Under the pieces are notes generated by a model that made no database searches, was not told where the DNA came from, and saw only the letters and a program-made list of their open reading frames with translations. Shown here one piece after another: positions 46,054 to 57,851 of a DNA stretch of 64,000 nucleotides. Position 1 is the first letter of the stretch, and the number at the start of each line of letters is the position of its first letter. Where the stretch lies: NCBI RefSeq assembly GCF_004349135.1, contig NZ_SMFN01000003.1, forward strand, positions 186,001 to 250,000, given 5' to 3'. This stretch comes from Flavobacterium sandaracinum. Lineage in GTDB: Bacteria; Bacteroidota; Bacteroidia; Flavobacteriales; Flavobacteriaceae. A program made the translations under genes and the position numbers.

Positions 46054-48573
46054 ATGAAATCTATCTATTACATTTTATTCTTTATTAGCTTCATTTGTAA
46101 TGCGCAACAGCAGCTGGTGACATTAGAGTATTTTTTACCAAAAAATTCTATATACAATGAAAAAATTCCAACTCCAAAAAGCATATTTAATTTTGAATTA
46201 GGAGAAATGCACACGGATCACAACCAAGTGGTTCAATTTATGAATGCAATTGCAAAAGCCTCAGATAGAGTACAAATAGAAACAACCGGTTACACCTATG
46301 AAAACCGTCCGCTTCAGTTACTTACTATTTCGAGCCCTGAAAATTTAGCAAAAATTGATGAAATACATAAAAGACATCTAGCACTAACGGACTCAAATGC
46401 AGGTGTTCAGGACGTATCTGACTTACCGATTATAGTTTATTTAGGATATTCCATACATGGCAATGAATCGAGCGGAACAGGTGCTGCAATTGCTTTGGCC
46501 TATTATCTTGCAGCATCTGAAAGTCCTGAACTTGAAAAAATACTAGACAATACGGTCATTTTATTAGATCCTAGTTTAAATCCAGATGGATTGCATCGTT
46601 TTTCTACTTGGGTAAATAGCCATAAAAGTAAAAATTTAGTATCCGATCCAAATGACAGAGAATTCAATGAAGCATGGCCGGGTGGTCGATTTAACCATTA
46701 TTGGTTTGACATGAACAGAGACTGGCTTCCTGTTCAACTTCCTGAAAGTCAGGCACGCATTAGAACTTATAGAAAATGGATGCCTAACGTATTGTGTGAT
46801 TTCCACGAAATGGGGACTAATTCGACCTATTTTTTTCAACCAGGAGTTCAAAGTCGCACGAATCCACTTACTCCTGAATTAAACCAAAAACTTACTTCAA
46901 AAATTGCTGGCTACCATGCCAAAGCATTGGATAAAATTGGAAGTTTTTATTTTGTCGAAGACGGTTTTGATGACTTTTATTACGGTAAAGGATCTACTTA
47001 TCCAGACATTAATGGCGGTATAGGTATTTTATTCGAACAAGCGAGTTCAAGAGGCCATGCCCAACAAAGCGTAAACGGAGTAATCACTTTTCCATTTACC
47101 ATCAGAAATCAATTTACTACCAGCCTATCAACGTTGCAGGCTGCGTATGAAATGCGAAAAGAGTTGTTGAAATACCAAAAGGATTTTTTTGCTAATTCCA
47201 GTATCGAAAGTAAAAATAATAAAATAAAAGGCTACGTTTTTGGAGACGAAAAAGATGCCACTAAAGTAAAAGAACTGACTAAAATTCTTAGCCAACACAA
47301 GATTGAAATGCTTCATTTGAAAGAAGACATCACGATTAACAAAAAGAAATTCAGTAAAGACTTGAGTGTTATTATTCCAATGGAACAAAAAAATTCAAAG
47401 CTGATTCACGCTATTTTCGATAGACAAACCAAGTTTAAAGACAGCTTGTTTTATGACATTTCAGCATGGAATTTTGATTTGGCTTTCAATTTAAATTTCG
47501 AAGGGATGAATTCCCTGTCACAGGCTGGAACGCGTTACGAAAACTCGTTAAAATCCGGAATAGTAAATCAAAAAAGTGATGTGGGTTATTTAATTGAATG
47601 GACCGATTACAATTCTCCTAAACTTTTATACCAATTACTTGCCAAAGGATTGCGCGTAAAAACAACCAAAAAACCATTTGTACACAACGGGAAAACTTTT
47701 TCTTATGGAAGCTTATTAGTGCCTATTCAAAATCAAACGCTGAGTTCGGATGAAATTTATGCTTACCTCAACCAAATTATTCCAAACTATGCTATTGCTG
47801 TTACCGCAGTAGAAACAGGCTTTACCGATGGTGCCAATTTAGGAAATCCTAATTTAGTCAATCTCACTATGCCAAAAGTAGCCATGGTTGTGGGACGTAA
47901 TGTTGATCCATCAGATGCAGGAGAATTATGGCATTTATTTGATCAAAAAGTAGAGATTCCGTTAACTAAAATAGATGTAGAACAACTGCAAAAAGTAAAT
48001 CTTAGCGCCTACACTACTTTAATCATGGTGAATGGAAATTATGCTGGACTTTCAGCGGCCACATTAACTAAAATAGAACAATGGATACAAAATGGAGGAA
48101 CTTTAATTGCTTATCAGGATGCCATTAAATGGCTGAATGATGCCAAATTAATTGAGTTGAATTTAAAAACTAGTAAAAGCGAAGCCAAAGCGATTACCTA
48201 TGAACAAACTAGCGATTTCAAAGGGGCACAAGAGATTGGTGGAGCCATATTTGAAACTAAATTAGATTTGTCACACCCTATTAATTATGGAATGCCAAGA
48301 AATACAATGCCTATTTTCAGGAATACATCGATCTTTATTGAACCCAATAAAAATAGCTTTAGTAACCCGATACAATACACTAAGAGTCCATTACTAAGCG
48401 GTTACATTTCGAAACCAAAACTGGAATTATTAAAAGAAACCGTACCGTTTCAAGCGATACGAAAAGGAGAAGGGAATATCTTAATTTTTACGGACAACAC
48501 AAATTTCAGAGCTTTCTGGTTGGGAACCGAAAAATTATTTTGGAATGCGGTTTTCTTTAGTAAGCTCATGTAG
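46054..48573 (+). CDS. Exported M14-family zinc carboxypeptidase
   Basis: About 839 residues with a signal peptide (YYILFFISFICNAQ) from the ATG at 46054. The zinc ligands are H and E in YSIHGNESSGTG and a His in LCDFHEMGTNS. LDPSLNPDG and YWFDMNRDW are substrate-pocket motifs of the M14-like family. The C-terminal 350 residues contain a class I glutamine-amidotransferase-like section (VNGNYAGLSA, IEQWIQNGGTLIAYQDA). Acts outside the cytoplasm on peptides. Substrate unknown. Confidence 0.85.
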   Translation: MKSIYYILFFISFICNAQQQLVTLEYFLPKNSIYNEKIPTPKSIFNFELGEMHTDHNQVVQFMNAIAKASDRVQIETTGYTYENRPLQLLTISSPENLAKIDEIHKRHLALTDSNAGVQDVSDLPIIVYLGYSIHGNESSGTGAAIALAYYLAASESPELEKILDNTVILLDPSLNPDGLHRFSTWVNSHKSKNLVSDPNDREFNEAWPGGRFNHYWFDMNRDWLPVQLPESQARIRTYRKWMPNVLCDFHEMGTNSTYFFQPGVQSRTNPLTPELNQKLTSKIAGYHAKALDKIGSFYFVEDGFDDFYYGKGSTYPDINGGIGILFEQASSRGHAQQSVNGVITFPFTIRNQFTTSLSTLQAAYEMRKELLKYQKDFFANSSIESKNNKIKGYVFGDEKDATKVKELTKILSQHKIEMLHLKEDITINKKKFSKDLSVIIPMEQKNSKLIHAIFDRQTKFKDSLFYDISAWNFDLAFNLNFEGMNSLSQAGTRYENSLKSGIVNQKSDVGYLIEWTDYNSPKLLYQLLAKGLRVKTTKKPFVHNGKTFSYGSLLVPIQNQTLSSDEIYAYLNQIIPNYAIAVTAVETGFTDGANLGNPNLVNLTMPKVAMVVGRNVDPSDAGELWHLFDQKVEIPLTKIDVEQLQKVNLSAYTTLIMVNGNYAGLSAATLTKIEQWIQNGGTLIAYQDAIKWLNDAKLIELNLKTSKSEAKAITYEQTSDFKGAQEIGGAIFETKLDLSHPINYGMPRNTMPIFRNTSIFIEPNKNSFSNPIQYTKSPLLSGYISKPKLELLKETVPFQAIRKGEGNILIFTDNTNFRAFWLGTEKLFWNAVFFSKLM

Positions 48574-49166
48574 AAAAAACGAGAATCCTAAAGTGAAATA
48601 GCATATCAGCATATTAAAAAAAGAAAGCCCAGCGTAGAAATACGTTGCGCTTTCTTTGGTTTTAATATTAATCTAATACCCTACGGCTTGGCGAGGTAGG
48701 AGACTAAATTAAGATTTAATTTTCGGTTAATTACTGTTTTACAAGTACAAAACCATCTTAAATCAATCTTATTATAAATCGCTGGGGTATGCAGTTACTT
48801 ATCTATTTTTAGCTTCTAAATGCTTTTCAAAAATTTGAATTTTTTCATCTATGAAATATTTTTTAACCATTTATAAATATTAACCAAAACAGAAAGCAAC
48901 CGTCAACAGCTTGTACTACAACTGGCCAATCTCAAATTTTACTCACTATTTCCATATTTTTTTTATTTTGTAGATTTTTGATCGTAATTGTGCTCAACTA
49001 ATTTACATGGGTCTGACAAAACCAAACCTATCACCCCAATGCGGTTGACTTTATCTGGAAAATATGGAAATATTAGGTTTTTAAATGCATAAAAGATTAC
49101 AAATAAAGGTGTGAAGCAAAAAGCTCTGAAAGAAAAGTTTAATCGTTGAATTGGGTATTTGGTTAT
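48574..49166. other. Intergenic stretch with one terminator hairpin
   Basis: About 590 bp without a gene. The hairpin AAAGAAAGC (48620-48628) with GCTTTCTTT (48649-48657), closed by an inner GCGTA/TACGT, is a terminator for the M14 peptidase gene. The rest is AT-rich with no structure or remnant I can name. Confidence 0.6.
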
Positions 49167-49195
49167 TTGAAAACGGCAGCATCTTTGTACCTTTG
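49167..49195 (+). promoter_or_regulatory. Promoter of trmD
   Basis: TTG (49167-49169), an 18-nt spacer and TACCTTTG (49188-49195), a full Bacteroidetes-type promoter 27 nt before the trmD ATG. Confidence 0.7.
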
Positions 49196-49222
49196 CGACC
49201 TAGAACCTTATTAAGAAAAATT

Positions 49223-49900
49223 ATGCGCATCGATATTGTTACCGTTCTCCCTGAATTATTGCGAAGTCCTTTTGAAGCTTCGATTATGAAACGTGCTATT
49301 GACAAAGGTTTAGTAGAAGTTCATTTTCATAACTTGCGCGATTACACTACCAATAGACAAAAAAGTGTAGATGATTATCCCTATGGCGGTGGTGCCGGAA
49401 TGGTGATGACGGTGCAACCAATTGACGCTTGCATTACGCATTTGAAAAGCGAAAGAACCTACGATGAAATTATTTATATGTCGCCAGATGGGGAAACCTT
49501 GAACCAAAAAATGGCCAACACCATGTCGATGTATGAAAATATTATTATCCTTTGCGGACATTACAAAGGTGTAGATCAACGCGTACGTGATCATTTTATC
49601 ACCAAAGAAATATCAATTGGTGATTATGTATTGAGTGGCGGCGAATTAGGAGCTTTGGTATTATCAGATGCATTAATCCGATTGATTCCAGGAGTTTTGA
49701 GTGACGAAACCTCAGCTTTGACGGATAGTTTTCAAGACGGATTATTGTCAGGACCTATATACACCCGTCCGGCAGATTACAACGGCTGGAAAGTTCCAGA
49801 AGTTTTAACATCAGGGAATTTTGCTAAAATAGACAAATGGCGTGAGGATATGGCCTACGAGCACACGAAGAACAGAAGACCCGATTTATTGGAGGAATAG
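49223..49900 (+). CDS. trmD: tRNA (guanine37-N1)-methyltransferase TrmD
   Basis: 225 residues from ATG 49223 ([12 protein letters not shown]). The trefoil-knot SAM site is visible as [12 protein letters not shown] and [30 protein letters not shown] and [14 protein letters not shown] are also diagnostic. Methylates G37 of tRNAs to prevent frameshifting. Normally next to rplS; here an inserted element lies between them. Confidence 0.95.
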   Translation: MRIDIVTVLPELLRSPFEASIMKRAIDKGLVEVHFHNLRDYTTNRQKSVDDYPYGGGAGMVMTVQPIDACITHLKSERTYDEIIYMSPDGETLNQKMANTMSMYENIIILCGHYKGVDQRVRDHFITKEISIGDYVLSGGELGALVLSDALIRLIPGVLSDETSALTDSFQDGLLSGPIYTRPADYNGWKVPEVLTSGNFAKIDKWREDMAYEHTKNRRPDLLEE

Positions 49901-49901
49901 T

Positions 49902-50472
49902 TTTCAGTCGCAGTTTTCAGTTTTCAGTTTGAAATCGAATAAAAAACTGTAGTCTGCATTCCCTATTAACTGAGACTGAACCTTTGGCTGGAAACCGAGA
50001 CGGAGACTGAAAATTGAGACGGAGACTAAAAAACCTAAATAAAGTCAATAATGGATTTCAAAGAATTATTAGCATTAAAGAAGTCGTTTCAGTTAGCAAT
50101 GGATATCTTTAAATTATCGAAGTCATTTCCAAAAGGAGAAAAGTATTCTCTCACAGATCAAATCCGACGTTCTTCAAGAAGCGTTTCTGCTAACATCGCG
50201 GAAGCATATAGGAAAAGACGCTATATTAATCATTTCATCAGTAAATTAACCGATAGTGATGCTGAAAATTCAGAAACAAATGTCTGGCTAGAATTTTCTC
50301 TGAAATGTGAATATATAGATATTGAAACTTATAATGATTTGAATAACAAAACTATTGAAATTGGTCGATTAATAAATTTCATGATCAATAATCCTGATAA
50401 ATTTGGATGTAAAATCTAATCTATTACTCTAATCGAAGTCTATTGTTACTGAAAACTGAGACTGAGACTGAA
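49902..50472. mobile_element. IVP-type inserted element with inverted flanking repeats
   Basis: The left flank (49902-49930) reads TTTCAGTCGCAGTTTTCAG followed by further CAGTTT units. The right flank (50448-50472) reads ACTGAAAACTGAGACTGAG. They are inverted relative to each other. Additional GAGACTGA/GAGACGGAGAC units lie at about 49970-50030. The enclosed gene encodes a four-helix-bundle protein. Such free-standing genes flanked by actgaaaactga-like DNA appear in many Bacteroidetes and are thought to spread, though no transposase is present. Confidence 0.55.
50051..50419 (+). CDS. Four-helix-bundle protein (23S rRNA intervening-sequence family)
   Basis: 122 residues, all helical. The signature SLTDQIRRSSRSVSANIAEAY (about 37-57) and the following basic stretch mark the IVP/S23 family, whose members fold as four-helix bundles and form pentamers, and which includes the accessory Avd proteins of diversity-generating retroelements. 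No reverse transcriptase lies nearby, so this is a stand-alone copy. Function unknown. It sits between trmD and rplS in repeat-rich DNA. Confidence 0.85.
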   Translation: MDFKELLALKKSFQLAMDIFKLSKSFPKGEKYSLTDQIRRSSRSVSANIAEAYRKRRYINHFISKLTDSDAENSETNVWLEFSLKCEYIDIETYNDLNNKTIEIGRLINFMINNPDKFGCKI

Positions 50473-50487
50473 CACTTAAAATAAAAG

Positions 50488-50517
50488 TTGTAAATTAAAA
50501 CAAAAGTTGTACTTTTG
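50488..50517 (+). promoter_or_regulatory. Promoter of rplS
   Basis: TTG (50488-50490), a 19-nt spacer and TACTTTTG (50510-50517). This is a textbook Bacteroidetes promoter immediately downstream of the inserted element, so rplS has its own start. Confidence 0.75.
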
Positions 50518-50523
50518 CGCCCA

Positions 50524-50589
50524 CATTAGTTTAACCTCTGGCGAGATCCGTGAATGTTGATTTAATGCAACCCATAATTAAAAAATATC
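50524..50589 (+). promoter_or_regulatory. Possible ribosomal-protein leader of rplS
   Basis: A leader of about 66 nt between the expected transcription start and the ATG, with a GTTG/CAAC hairpin (about 50558-50573). An autoregulatory L19 leader is known in flavobacteria from motif surveys as I recall; whether this sequence matches it was not tested. Confidence 0.4.
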
Positions 50590-50940
50590 ATGGCAGATTT
50601 AATGAAATTCGTTCAAGACGAATTTGTAACAAGAAAAGAATTCCCAGTTTTTGCAGCTGGAGATACTATCACAGTTTTCTACGAAATTAGAGAGGGTGAA
50701 AAAACTAGAACACAGTTTTTTAAAGGAGTTGTAATCCAAAGAAGAGGTTCTGCTAATACAGAAACTTTCACAATTCGTAAAATGTCAGGTGCAATTGGAG
50801 TAGAGCGTATCTTCCCAGTAAACTTGCCAGCTTTACAGAAAATTGAAATCAACAAAAAAGGTGCAGTTCGTAGAGCTAGAATTTTCTACTTCAGAGAACT
50901 TACTGGTAAAAAAGCTAAGATTAAAGACAAAAGAAGATAG
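50590..50940 (+). CDS. rplS: 50S ribosomal protein L19
   Basis: 116 residues. GDTITVFYEIREGEKTRTQFFKGVVIQRRG and VERIFPVNLPALQKIEI are L19 hallmarks, and the basic end (KKAKIKDKRR) is usual. Located at the 30S-50S interface. Followed by a strong terminator. Confidence 0.97.
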   Translation: MADLMKFVQDEFVTRKEFPVFAAGDTITVFYEIREGEKTRTQFFKGVVIQRRGSANTETFTIRKMSGAIGVERIFPVNLPALQKIEINKKGAVRRARIFYFRELTGKKAKIKDKRR

Positions 50941-50958
50941 TCAAATATCTCTTTACTA

Positions 50959-50991
50959 TAAAGGTCCCAACACTGTTGGGACCTTTTTTTT
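50959..50991 (+). terminator. Intrinsic terminator of rplS
   Basis: AAGGTCCCAAC pairs with GTTGGGACCTT, then eight T. Confidence 0.9.
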
Positions 50992-51128
50992 AGTTTCTAT
51001 TTTCCTTATAAATTCCTAATTTAGTATTATTGAACCTCTAAAACTAACAATATAGGAATAACAAGTTAGTAATCTTAATTTTCGTATTTTTCTACATAAA
51101 ACCCACCTTCTATTACAGCTGATTTTCA

Positions 51129-51136
51129 TATATTTG
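51129..51136 (+). promoter_or_regulatory. -7 element before icd
   Basis: TATATTTG matches TAnnTTTG, 70 nt before the ATG at 51207. Confidence 0.5.
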
Positions 51137-51185
51137 TGCGCCTTATTTTAAGTGAAATACCTTAAATAAGCTACATTTAACGTGA

Positions 51186-53429
<2,244 letters not shown>

Positions 53430-53458
53430 TGAACTGCTTAAAATAGAACATTACAATG

Positions 53459-53491
53459 AAAAGACAACTGTTTGCAGTTGTCTTTTTTTTT
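53459..53491 (+). terminator. Intrinsic terminator of icd
   Basis: AAGACAACTG pairs with CAGTTGTCTT around a 4-nt loop, then eight or more T. Confidence 0.9.
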
Positions 53492-53580
53492 ATATTAGCA
53501 ATACCTTAACAGTTGTTATATAACAATTGCTATTCAATTTAGTGTAATTTGCACTTTTTCATTTCGATAAAATTTAAACA

Positions 53581-55962
53581 ATGACTCCAAAGAAAATTAT
53601 TACCTTTTTAGTTGTATTACTGTCCGCACTCTCGGGTTTCGCTCAAGAAAAATTCACGCTAAGCGGAACTATTATTGACGCCAGTAGCAATGAAACTTTA
53701 ATAGGGGTCAATGTTGTGATTCCAGCGCTAAAAACTGGCGTAACAACAAACGAATACGGATTTTTCTCCATTACGATACCAAAAGGAAACTATACCGTTC
53801 AAATAAGCTATTTGGGCTATCAAACCATTGAAGAATCAATCGCTTTGAACCAAAATATAAAAAACAACTTCAATTTATTTAGCAATGAAACGGCTTTACA
53901 AGAAGTAATCATTACGGACAATAAAACAAAAATTGACATCAAGAAACCCGAAATGAGTGTCAACAAACTCTCTATTTCTGCTATTAAAAAAATGCCTGTC
54001 GTTTTGGGAGAAGTCGATGTTTTAAAATCAATTTTATTACTTCCTGGAGTTACTAATGCAGGGGAAGGCGCCTCTGGTTTCAATGTTCGTGGTGGTGGAG
54101 CCGACCAAAATTTGATTTTATTAGACGAAGCAACCATCTTTAATTCATCACATGTTTTTGGTTTTTTCTCTGTTTTTAATCCAGATGCTATCAAAGATTT
54201 AAAGTTATACAAAGGCGGAATTCCAGCACGTTATGGCGGAAGAGCGTCTTCTGTTTTGGATATTTATCAAAAAGACGGTAATAGCAAAGAATTTCATGTC
54301 AATGGTGGAATCGGATTAATTTCTAGTCGTATTTTGGCCGAAGGACCATTGGTTAAAGACAAAGGTTCGTTCCTTATTGGCGGCCGTAGTTCCTATGCGC
54401 ATTTATTCCTGAAGCTTTCTGAAGAACAAAAAGACAACTCAGCTTATTTTTACGATTTAAACACCAAGTTGAGTTATAAACTAGACCCAAATAATAGTTT
54501 GTTTTTATCCGGTTATTTTGGCAGAGATGTTTTTAGTTTAAAAGATAGTTTTGCGAACATTTATGGCAATACAACGGTCAATCTGAGATGGAACCACTTG
54601 TTTTCTGAAAAATTATTTTCGAATTTATCGCTTATTTACAGCGATTATTATTACGGTTTAGATTTGGATTTTGTTGGTTTCAAATGGGATTCAGGAATCA
54701 AGAACTATAATATCAAATACGATTTTAAGAATTATATTTCGGATAAATTCAAATTGAATTACGGGCTAAACGGAATCTATTACGAGTTCAATCCCGGAAC
54801 CATCAGACCATCAGATGCGGACTCCGGAATTAACTTTGACCAATTGGATAAAAAATATGCTTTTGAACCTGCAGTTTACATCAATGCGGACCACGAAATC
54901 TCCGATAGAATAGCATTATCTTACGGATTACGTTACAGTATGTTTTACCGTTTAGGACAATCTACCGTGAATATTTATGAAAATGACAATCCAGTGCTCT
55001 TTAATTCGGAATTACAGATTTATGAAAAAGCAACTCCAATTGGCACCAAATTCTACGACCGTAACAAAGTGATGAAAAGCTTTAATTATCTGGAACCTCG
55101 TTTTTCACTGGCGTATCAAATCAATGACGACCAATCGATCAAAGCAAGTTACAATAGAATGGTACAATATTTACAACTAATTTCAAATACCTCATCGCCT
55201 ACTCCGCTTGATGTCTGGACGCCAAGTGATCGTTTTATTAAACCACAAATTGCGGATCAAGTCGCCTTGGGTTATTTCAAAAACTTCAACAACGACATGT
55301 ACTCCCTTGAAGTAGAAACCTATTATAAAGAAGTTCAAAACCGATTGGATTACATTGATGGTGCTAATTTAATTGCCAACAAAGCGATTGAGCAAATAAT
55401 CCTAAATGGTCAATTAAGATCGTATGGTTTAGAAATCATGTTCCGAAAAAACGAAGGAAAATTTAATGGCTGGATTTCCTATACCTTATCTAAATCCGAG
55501 CAACAAACTCCTGGAAGAACCCCAATAGAAACTGGAATCAACAACGGGCAATGGTACAATTCAGTGTATGACAAACTGCATAATGTTGCGGTAACTACAT
55601 CGTATAATTTAAACGAAAAATGGTCTTTTGGAGCTAATTTCGCTTTGCAAACGGGACAACCGGTAACGTATCCTATTGGACAATATGAATACCTAGGAAT
55701 TAATGTCCCTAGTTACGGTCTAAGAAATGAAAATCGGCTTCCGGCGTACCACCACCTTGACATTGCTGCCACTTTAACACCAACCAAAAATAAAAATAGA
55801 GAATGGAAAGGCGAATGGGTTTTTAGCATTTACAATTTGTACAATCGAAAAAATGCCGCTTCCATCAATTTCAGACAAAACGCTGATACGGGTAGCAATG
55901 AAGCCATAAAAACTTCTATTTTTGGTATAGTTCCAGCAGTGAGTTACAACTTTAAATTCTAA
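53581..55962 (+). CDS. TonB-dependent outer-membrane receptor with carboxypeptidase-like domain
   Basis: 793 residues. Signal peptide (FLVVLLSALSGFAQ), CarboxypepD_reg-like domain (about 22-105, GTIIDASSNETLIGVNVVI), plug domain (about 120-225, LLPGVTNAGEGASGFNVRGGGADQ), then a 22-strand barrel to a terminal Phe (SYNFKF). Energised import of an unknown ligand across the outer membrane. Pairing with a DUF4249 lipoprotein gene 41 nt downstream is a recurrent arrangement in Bacteroidetes and suggests one uptake system. Confidence 0.93.
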   Translation: MTPKKIITFLVVLLSALSGFAQEKFTLSGTIIDASSNETLIGVNVVIPALKTGVTTNEYGFFSITIPKGNYTVQISYLGYQTIEESIALNQNIKNNFNLFSNETALQEVIITDNKTKIDIKKPEMSVNKLSISAIKKMPVVLGEVDVLKSILLLPGVTNAGEGASGFNVRGGGADQNLILLDEATIFNSSHVFGFFSVFNPDAIKDLKLYKGGIPARYGGRASSVLDIYQKDGNSKEFHVNGGIGLISSRILAEGPLVKDKGSFLIGGRSSYAHLFLKLSEEQKDNSAYFYDLNTKLSYKLDPNNSLFLSGYFGRDVFSLKDSFANIYGNTTVNLRWNHLFSEKLFSNLSLIYSDYYYGLDLDFVGFKWDSGIKNYNIKYDFKNYISDKFKLNYGLNGIYYEFNPGTIRPSDADSGINFDQLDKKYAFEPAVYINADHEISDRIALSYGLRYSMFYRLGQSTVNIYENDNPVLFNSELQIYEKATPIGTKFYDRNKVMKSFNYLEPRFSLAYQINDDQSIKASYNRMVQYLQLISNTSSPTPLDVWTPSDRFIKPQIADQVALGYFKNFNNDMYSLEVETYYKEVQNRLDYIDGANLIANKAIEQIILNGQLRSYGLEIMFRKNEGKFNGWISYTLSKSEQQTPGRTPIETGINNGQWYNSVYDKLHNVAVTTSYNLNEKWSFGANFALQTGQPVTYPIGQYEYLGINVPSYGLRNENRLPAYHHLDIAATLTPTKNKNREWKGEWVFSIYNLYNRKNAASINFRQNADTGSNEAIKTSIFGIVPAVSYNFKF

Positions 55963-56003
55963 GGATAGCCTTTCAAAAGAGAACAAAATAAAAACATGAA
56001 ATC

Positions 56004-56825
56004 ATGAAAAAAATAACACTATATCTCATACTTTTAATAGCGGTTTTTTCAACCAGTTGCGAAGAGGTAATCGAAGTAGATTTGGACAATGCGCCACCAA
56101 AACTGGTTATTGAAGCAGCTATTAATTGGAAAAAAGGAACTGTAGGAAATCAACAAAAAATAAAACTAACCACAACAACTGGATTTTACAACACTGAAAT
56201 TCCAAAAGTTTCTGGAGCTACAGTTTCCATAAAAAATAGCACTAATGTAGTTTTTCCTTTTTCAGAAATTGCAAATACAGGTGAATATACGTGCGCTACT
56301 TTTATACCAGTAATCAACGAAACCTATACGCTGACGGTTATCAGCAATGGTAATACGTACACTGCAACCGAAATGTTGAAACCTGTTACAGCCATCACTA
56401 AAATTGTTCAAAACAACCAAGGTGGTTTTACAGGCAATGAAAAAGAAATTAAAACATTTTACCAAGACCCAGCCGGCGAACCTAATTATTATCTTTACAA
56501 ATATATATATTCCAATCAGGTAAAATCAAATTTTTATGTGGATCAGGATGAGTTCTTCAACGGAAACGAATTCTTTAGTATTTCGCAAAATGATGAATTA
56601 AAAAAAGACGATAAAATTGAGGTTAGCCACTTTGGAATTTCAAAAGCCTACTACAATTACATGAGTGTTTTGGTAAGTATAGCAGGAAATAATGGTGGCG
56701 GACCCTTTCAATCTCCACCTGCAACTGTTAGAGGAAACATTATCAACACCACTGATTCGGCTAACTATCCACTGGGCTATTTCTCCCTTAGTGAAGTCGA
56801 CGTAAGAAATTTTACGATTGAATAA
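56004..56825 (+). CDS. DUF4249 lipoprotein
   Basis: 273 residues. The leader LYLILLIAVFSTSC ends in a lipobox (STSC), then EEVIEVDLDNAPPKLVIEAAINWKKG, the diagnostic DUF4249 opening. A beta-rich ectodomain follows. Probably outer-membrane anchored and acting with the TonB receptor just upstream, as such pairs are often together; biochemical function unknown. Confidence 0.88.
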   Translation: MKKITLYLILLIAVFSTSCEEVIEVDLDNAPPKLVIEAAINWKKGTVGNQQKIKLTTTTGFYNTEIPKVSGATVSIKNSTNVVFPFSEIANTGEYTCATFIPVINETYTLTVISNGNTYTATEMLKPVTAITKIVQNNQGGFTGNEKEIKTFYQDPAGEPNYYLYKYIYSNQVKSNFYVDQDEFFNGNEFFSISQNDELKKDDKIEVSHFGISKAYYNYMSVLVSIAGNNGGGPFQSPPATVRGNIINTTDSANYPLGYFSLSEVDVRNFTIE

Positions 56826-56858
56826 TTAGGAGCTAATCCAGCTGTTCATTACAACCAA

Positions 56859-56948
56859 AAACAGGTTCTAAACAGTTTTCCAGTCCGTATAAGGAGCTTC
56901 CTCCGGTCGCTCTTCTACAGCCAGAAAACTAAAGTTTACAACCTGTTT
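56859..56948. repeat. 90-bp palindromic intergenic element
   Basis: The outer arms AAACAGGTT (56859-56867) and AACCTGTTT (56940-56948) are perfect inverted copies. Inside them GTTTTC and GAAAAC pair, enclosing a GC-richer core (GTATAAGGAGCTTCCTCCGG). The core stands out from AT-rich surroundings. I associate this kind of core with dispersed flavobacterial repeats, untested. Confidence 0.55.
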
Positions 56949-57091
56949 AGGTTTTCATTGCCATCTGGGCTAGAGTACATTTGCATTTTCCAGTTTGCAT
57001 ATTTTAACTAACTTTACAACCTACAATCCATTCTGTTATCGATTGCCAAAATCTAAAATCTTAATTCACAGTTCTTAAATCTACAATCCTC

Positions 57092-57754
57092 ATGTCTTCA
57101 CACCATATCGTTCGCGACGACCAAGAACCCGCTTTAATCATTGCCAACGGCGCTTCCTGTAATCCGGAACTATTGGGTCAATTACTGGAATGGTCACCGC
57201 TTGTGGTGGTATTAGATTCGGCTATGGTTCGCGTAATGGAATTAGACATTAAAGTCGATGTGCTTTTAGGCGATTTTGATAGAGGTTTTGATCCTGAAAT
57301 TTATAAGACAACTCAATATCCAATCGAAATTATTCATACTCCAGATCAAAACAAAACCGATTTAGAGAAGGCTTTTGACTATTTAATCGAACGAAAAATA
57401 CCTGCCGTAAACGTCGTTTGGGCCACCGGACGAAGAGCAGATCACACGATTACAAATCTGACCAATATTACGAGATACAGAAATCTAATAAAAATTGTCA
57501 TTCTGGACGATCACTCAAAAGTCTTTTTATTGCCTAAAAAATTCGAAAAATGGTATACGGCGAACACTCCTATTTCATTAATTCCTATCGGTCACGTTAC
57601 TGGAATCCATTCGGATAATTTATATTATCCCTTAAAAGATGACAGTTTAACCATTGGTTACAGAACCGGAAGCAGCAATCATGTAATCAAAGACGGCATC
57701 GTGACAATAGAACATAATGAAGGTGATTTATTGATGATGGAATGTATGGATTGA
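57092..57754 (+). CDS. Thiamine pyrophosphokinase
   Basis: 220 residues. LIIANGASCNPELL, LGDFDRGF (Asp cluster that binds Mg-ATP) and DQNKTDLEKAF are catalytic motifs, and TGRRADHTI and the C-terminal IGYRTGSSNHV complete the thiamine site. Phosphorylates thiamine directly to the diphosphate. Upstream of rlmF. Confidence 0.9.
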   Translation: MSSHHIVRDDQEPALIIANGASCNPELLGQLLEWSPLVVVLDSAMVRVMELDIKVDVLLGDFDRGFDPEIYKTTQYPIEIIHTPDQNKTDLEKAFDYLIERKIPAVNVVWATGRRADHTITNLTNITRYRNLIKIVILDDHSKVFLLPKKFEKWYTANTPISLIPIGHVTGIHSDNLYYPLKDDSLTIGYRTGSSNHVIKDGIVTIEHNEGDLLMMECMD

Positions 57755-57827
57755 TACTAGAAATACAAATATACACTCACCTGTAATCAATTAAACACAT
57801 CCTATATTTTGCCAAAAAGAGAATGAC

Positions 57828-57835
57828 TATCTTTG
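57828..57835 (+). promoter_or_regulatory. -7 element before rlmF
   Basis: TATCTTTG, 16 nt before the rlmF ATG, with a TTG 16 nt further upstream. Confidence 0.5.
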
Positions 57836-57851
57836 CACCGAAATATAGAAA

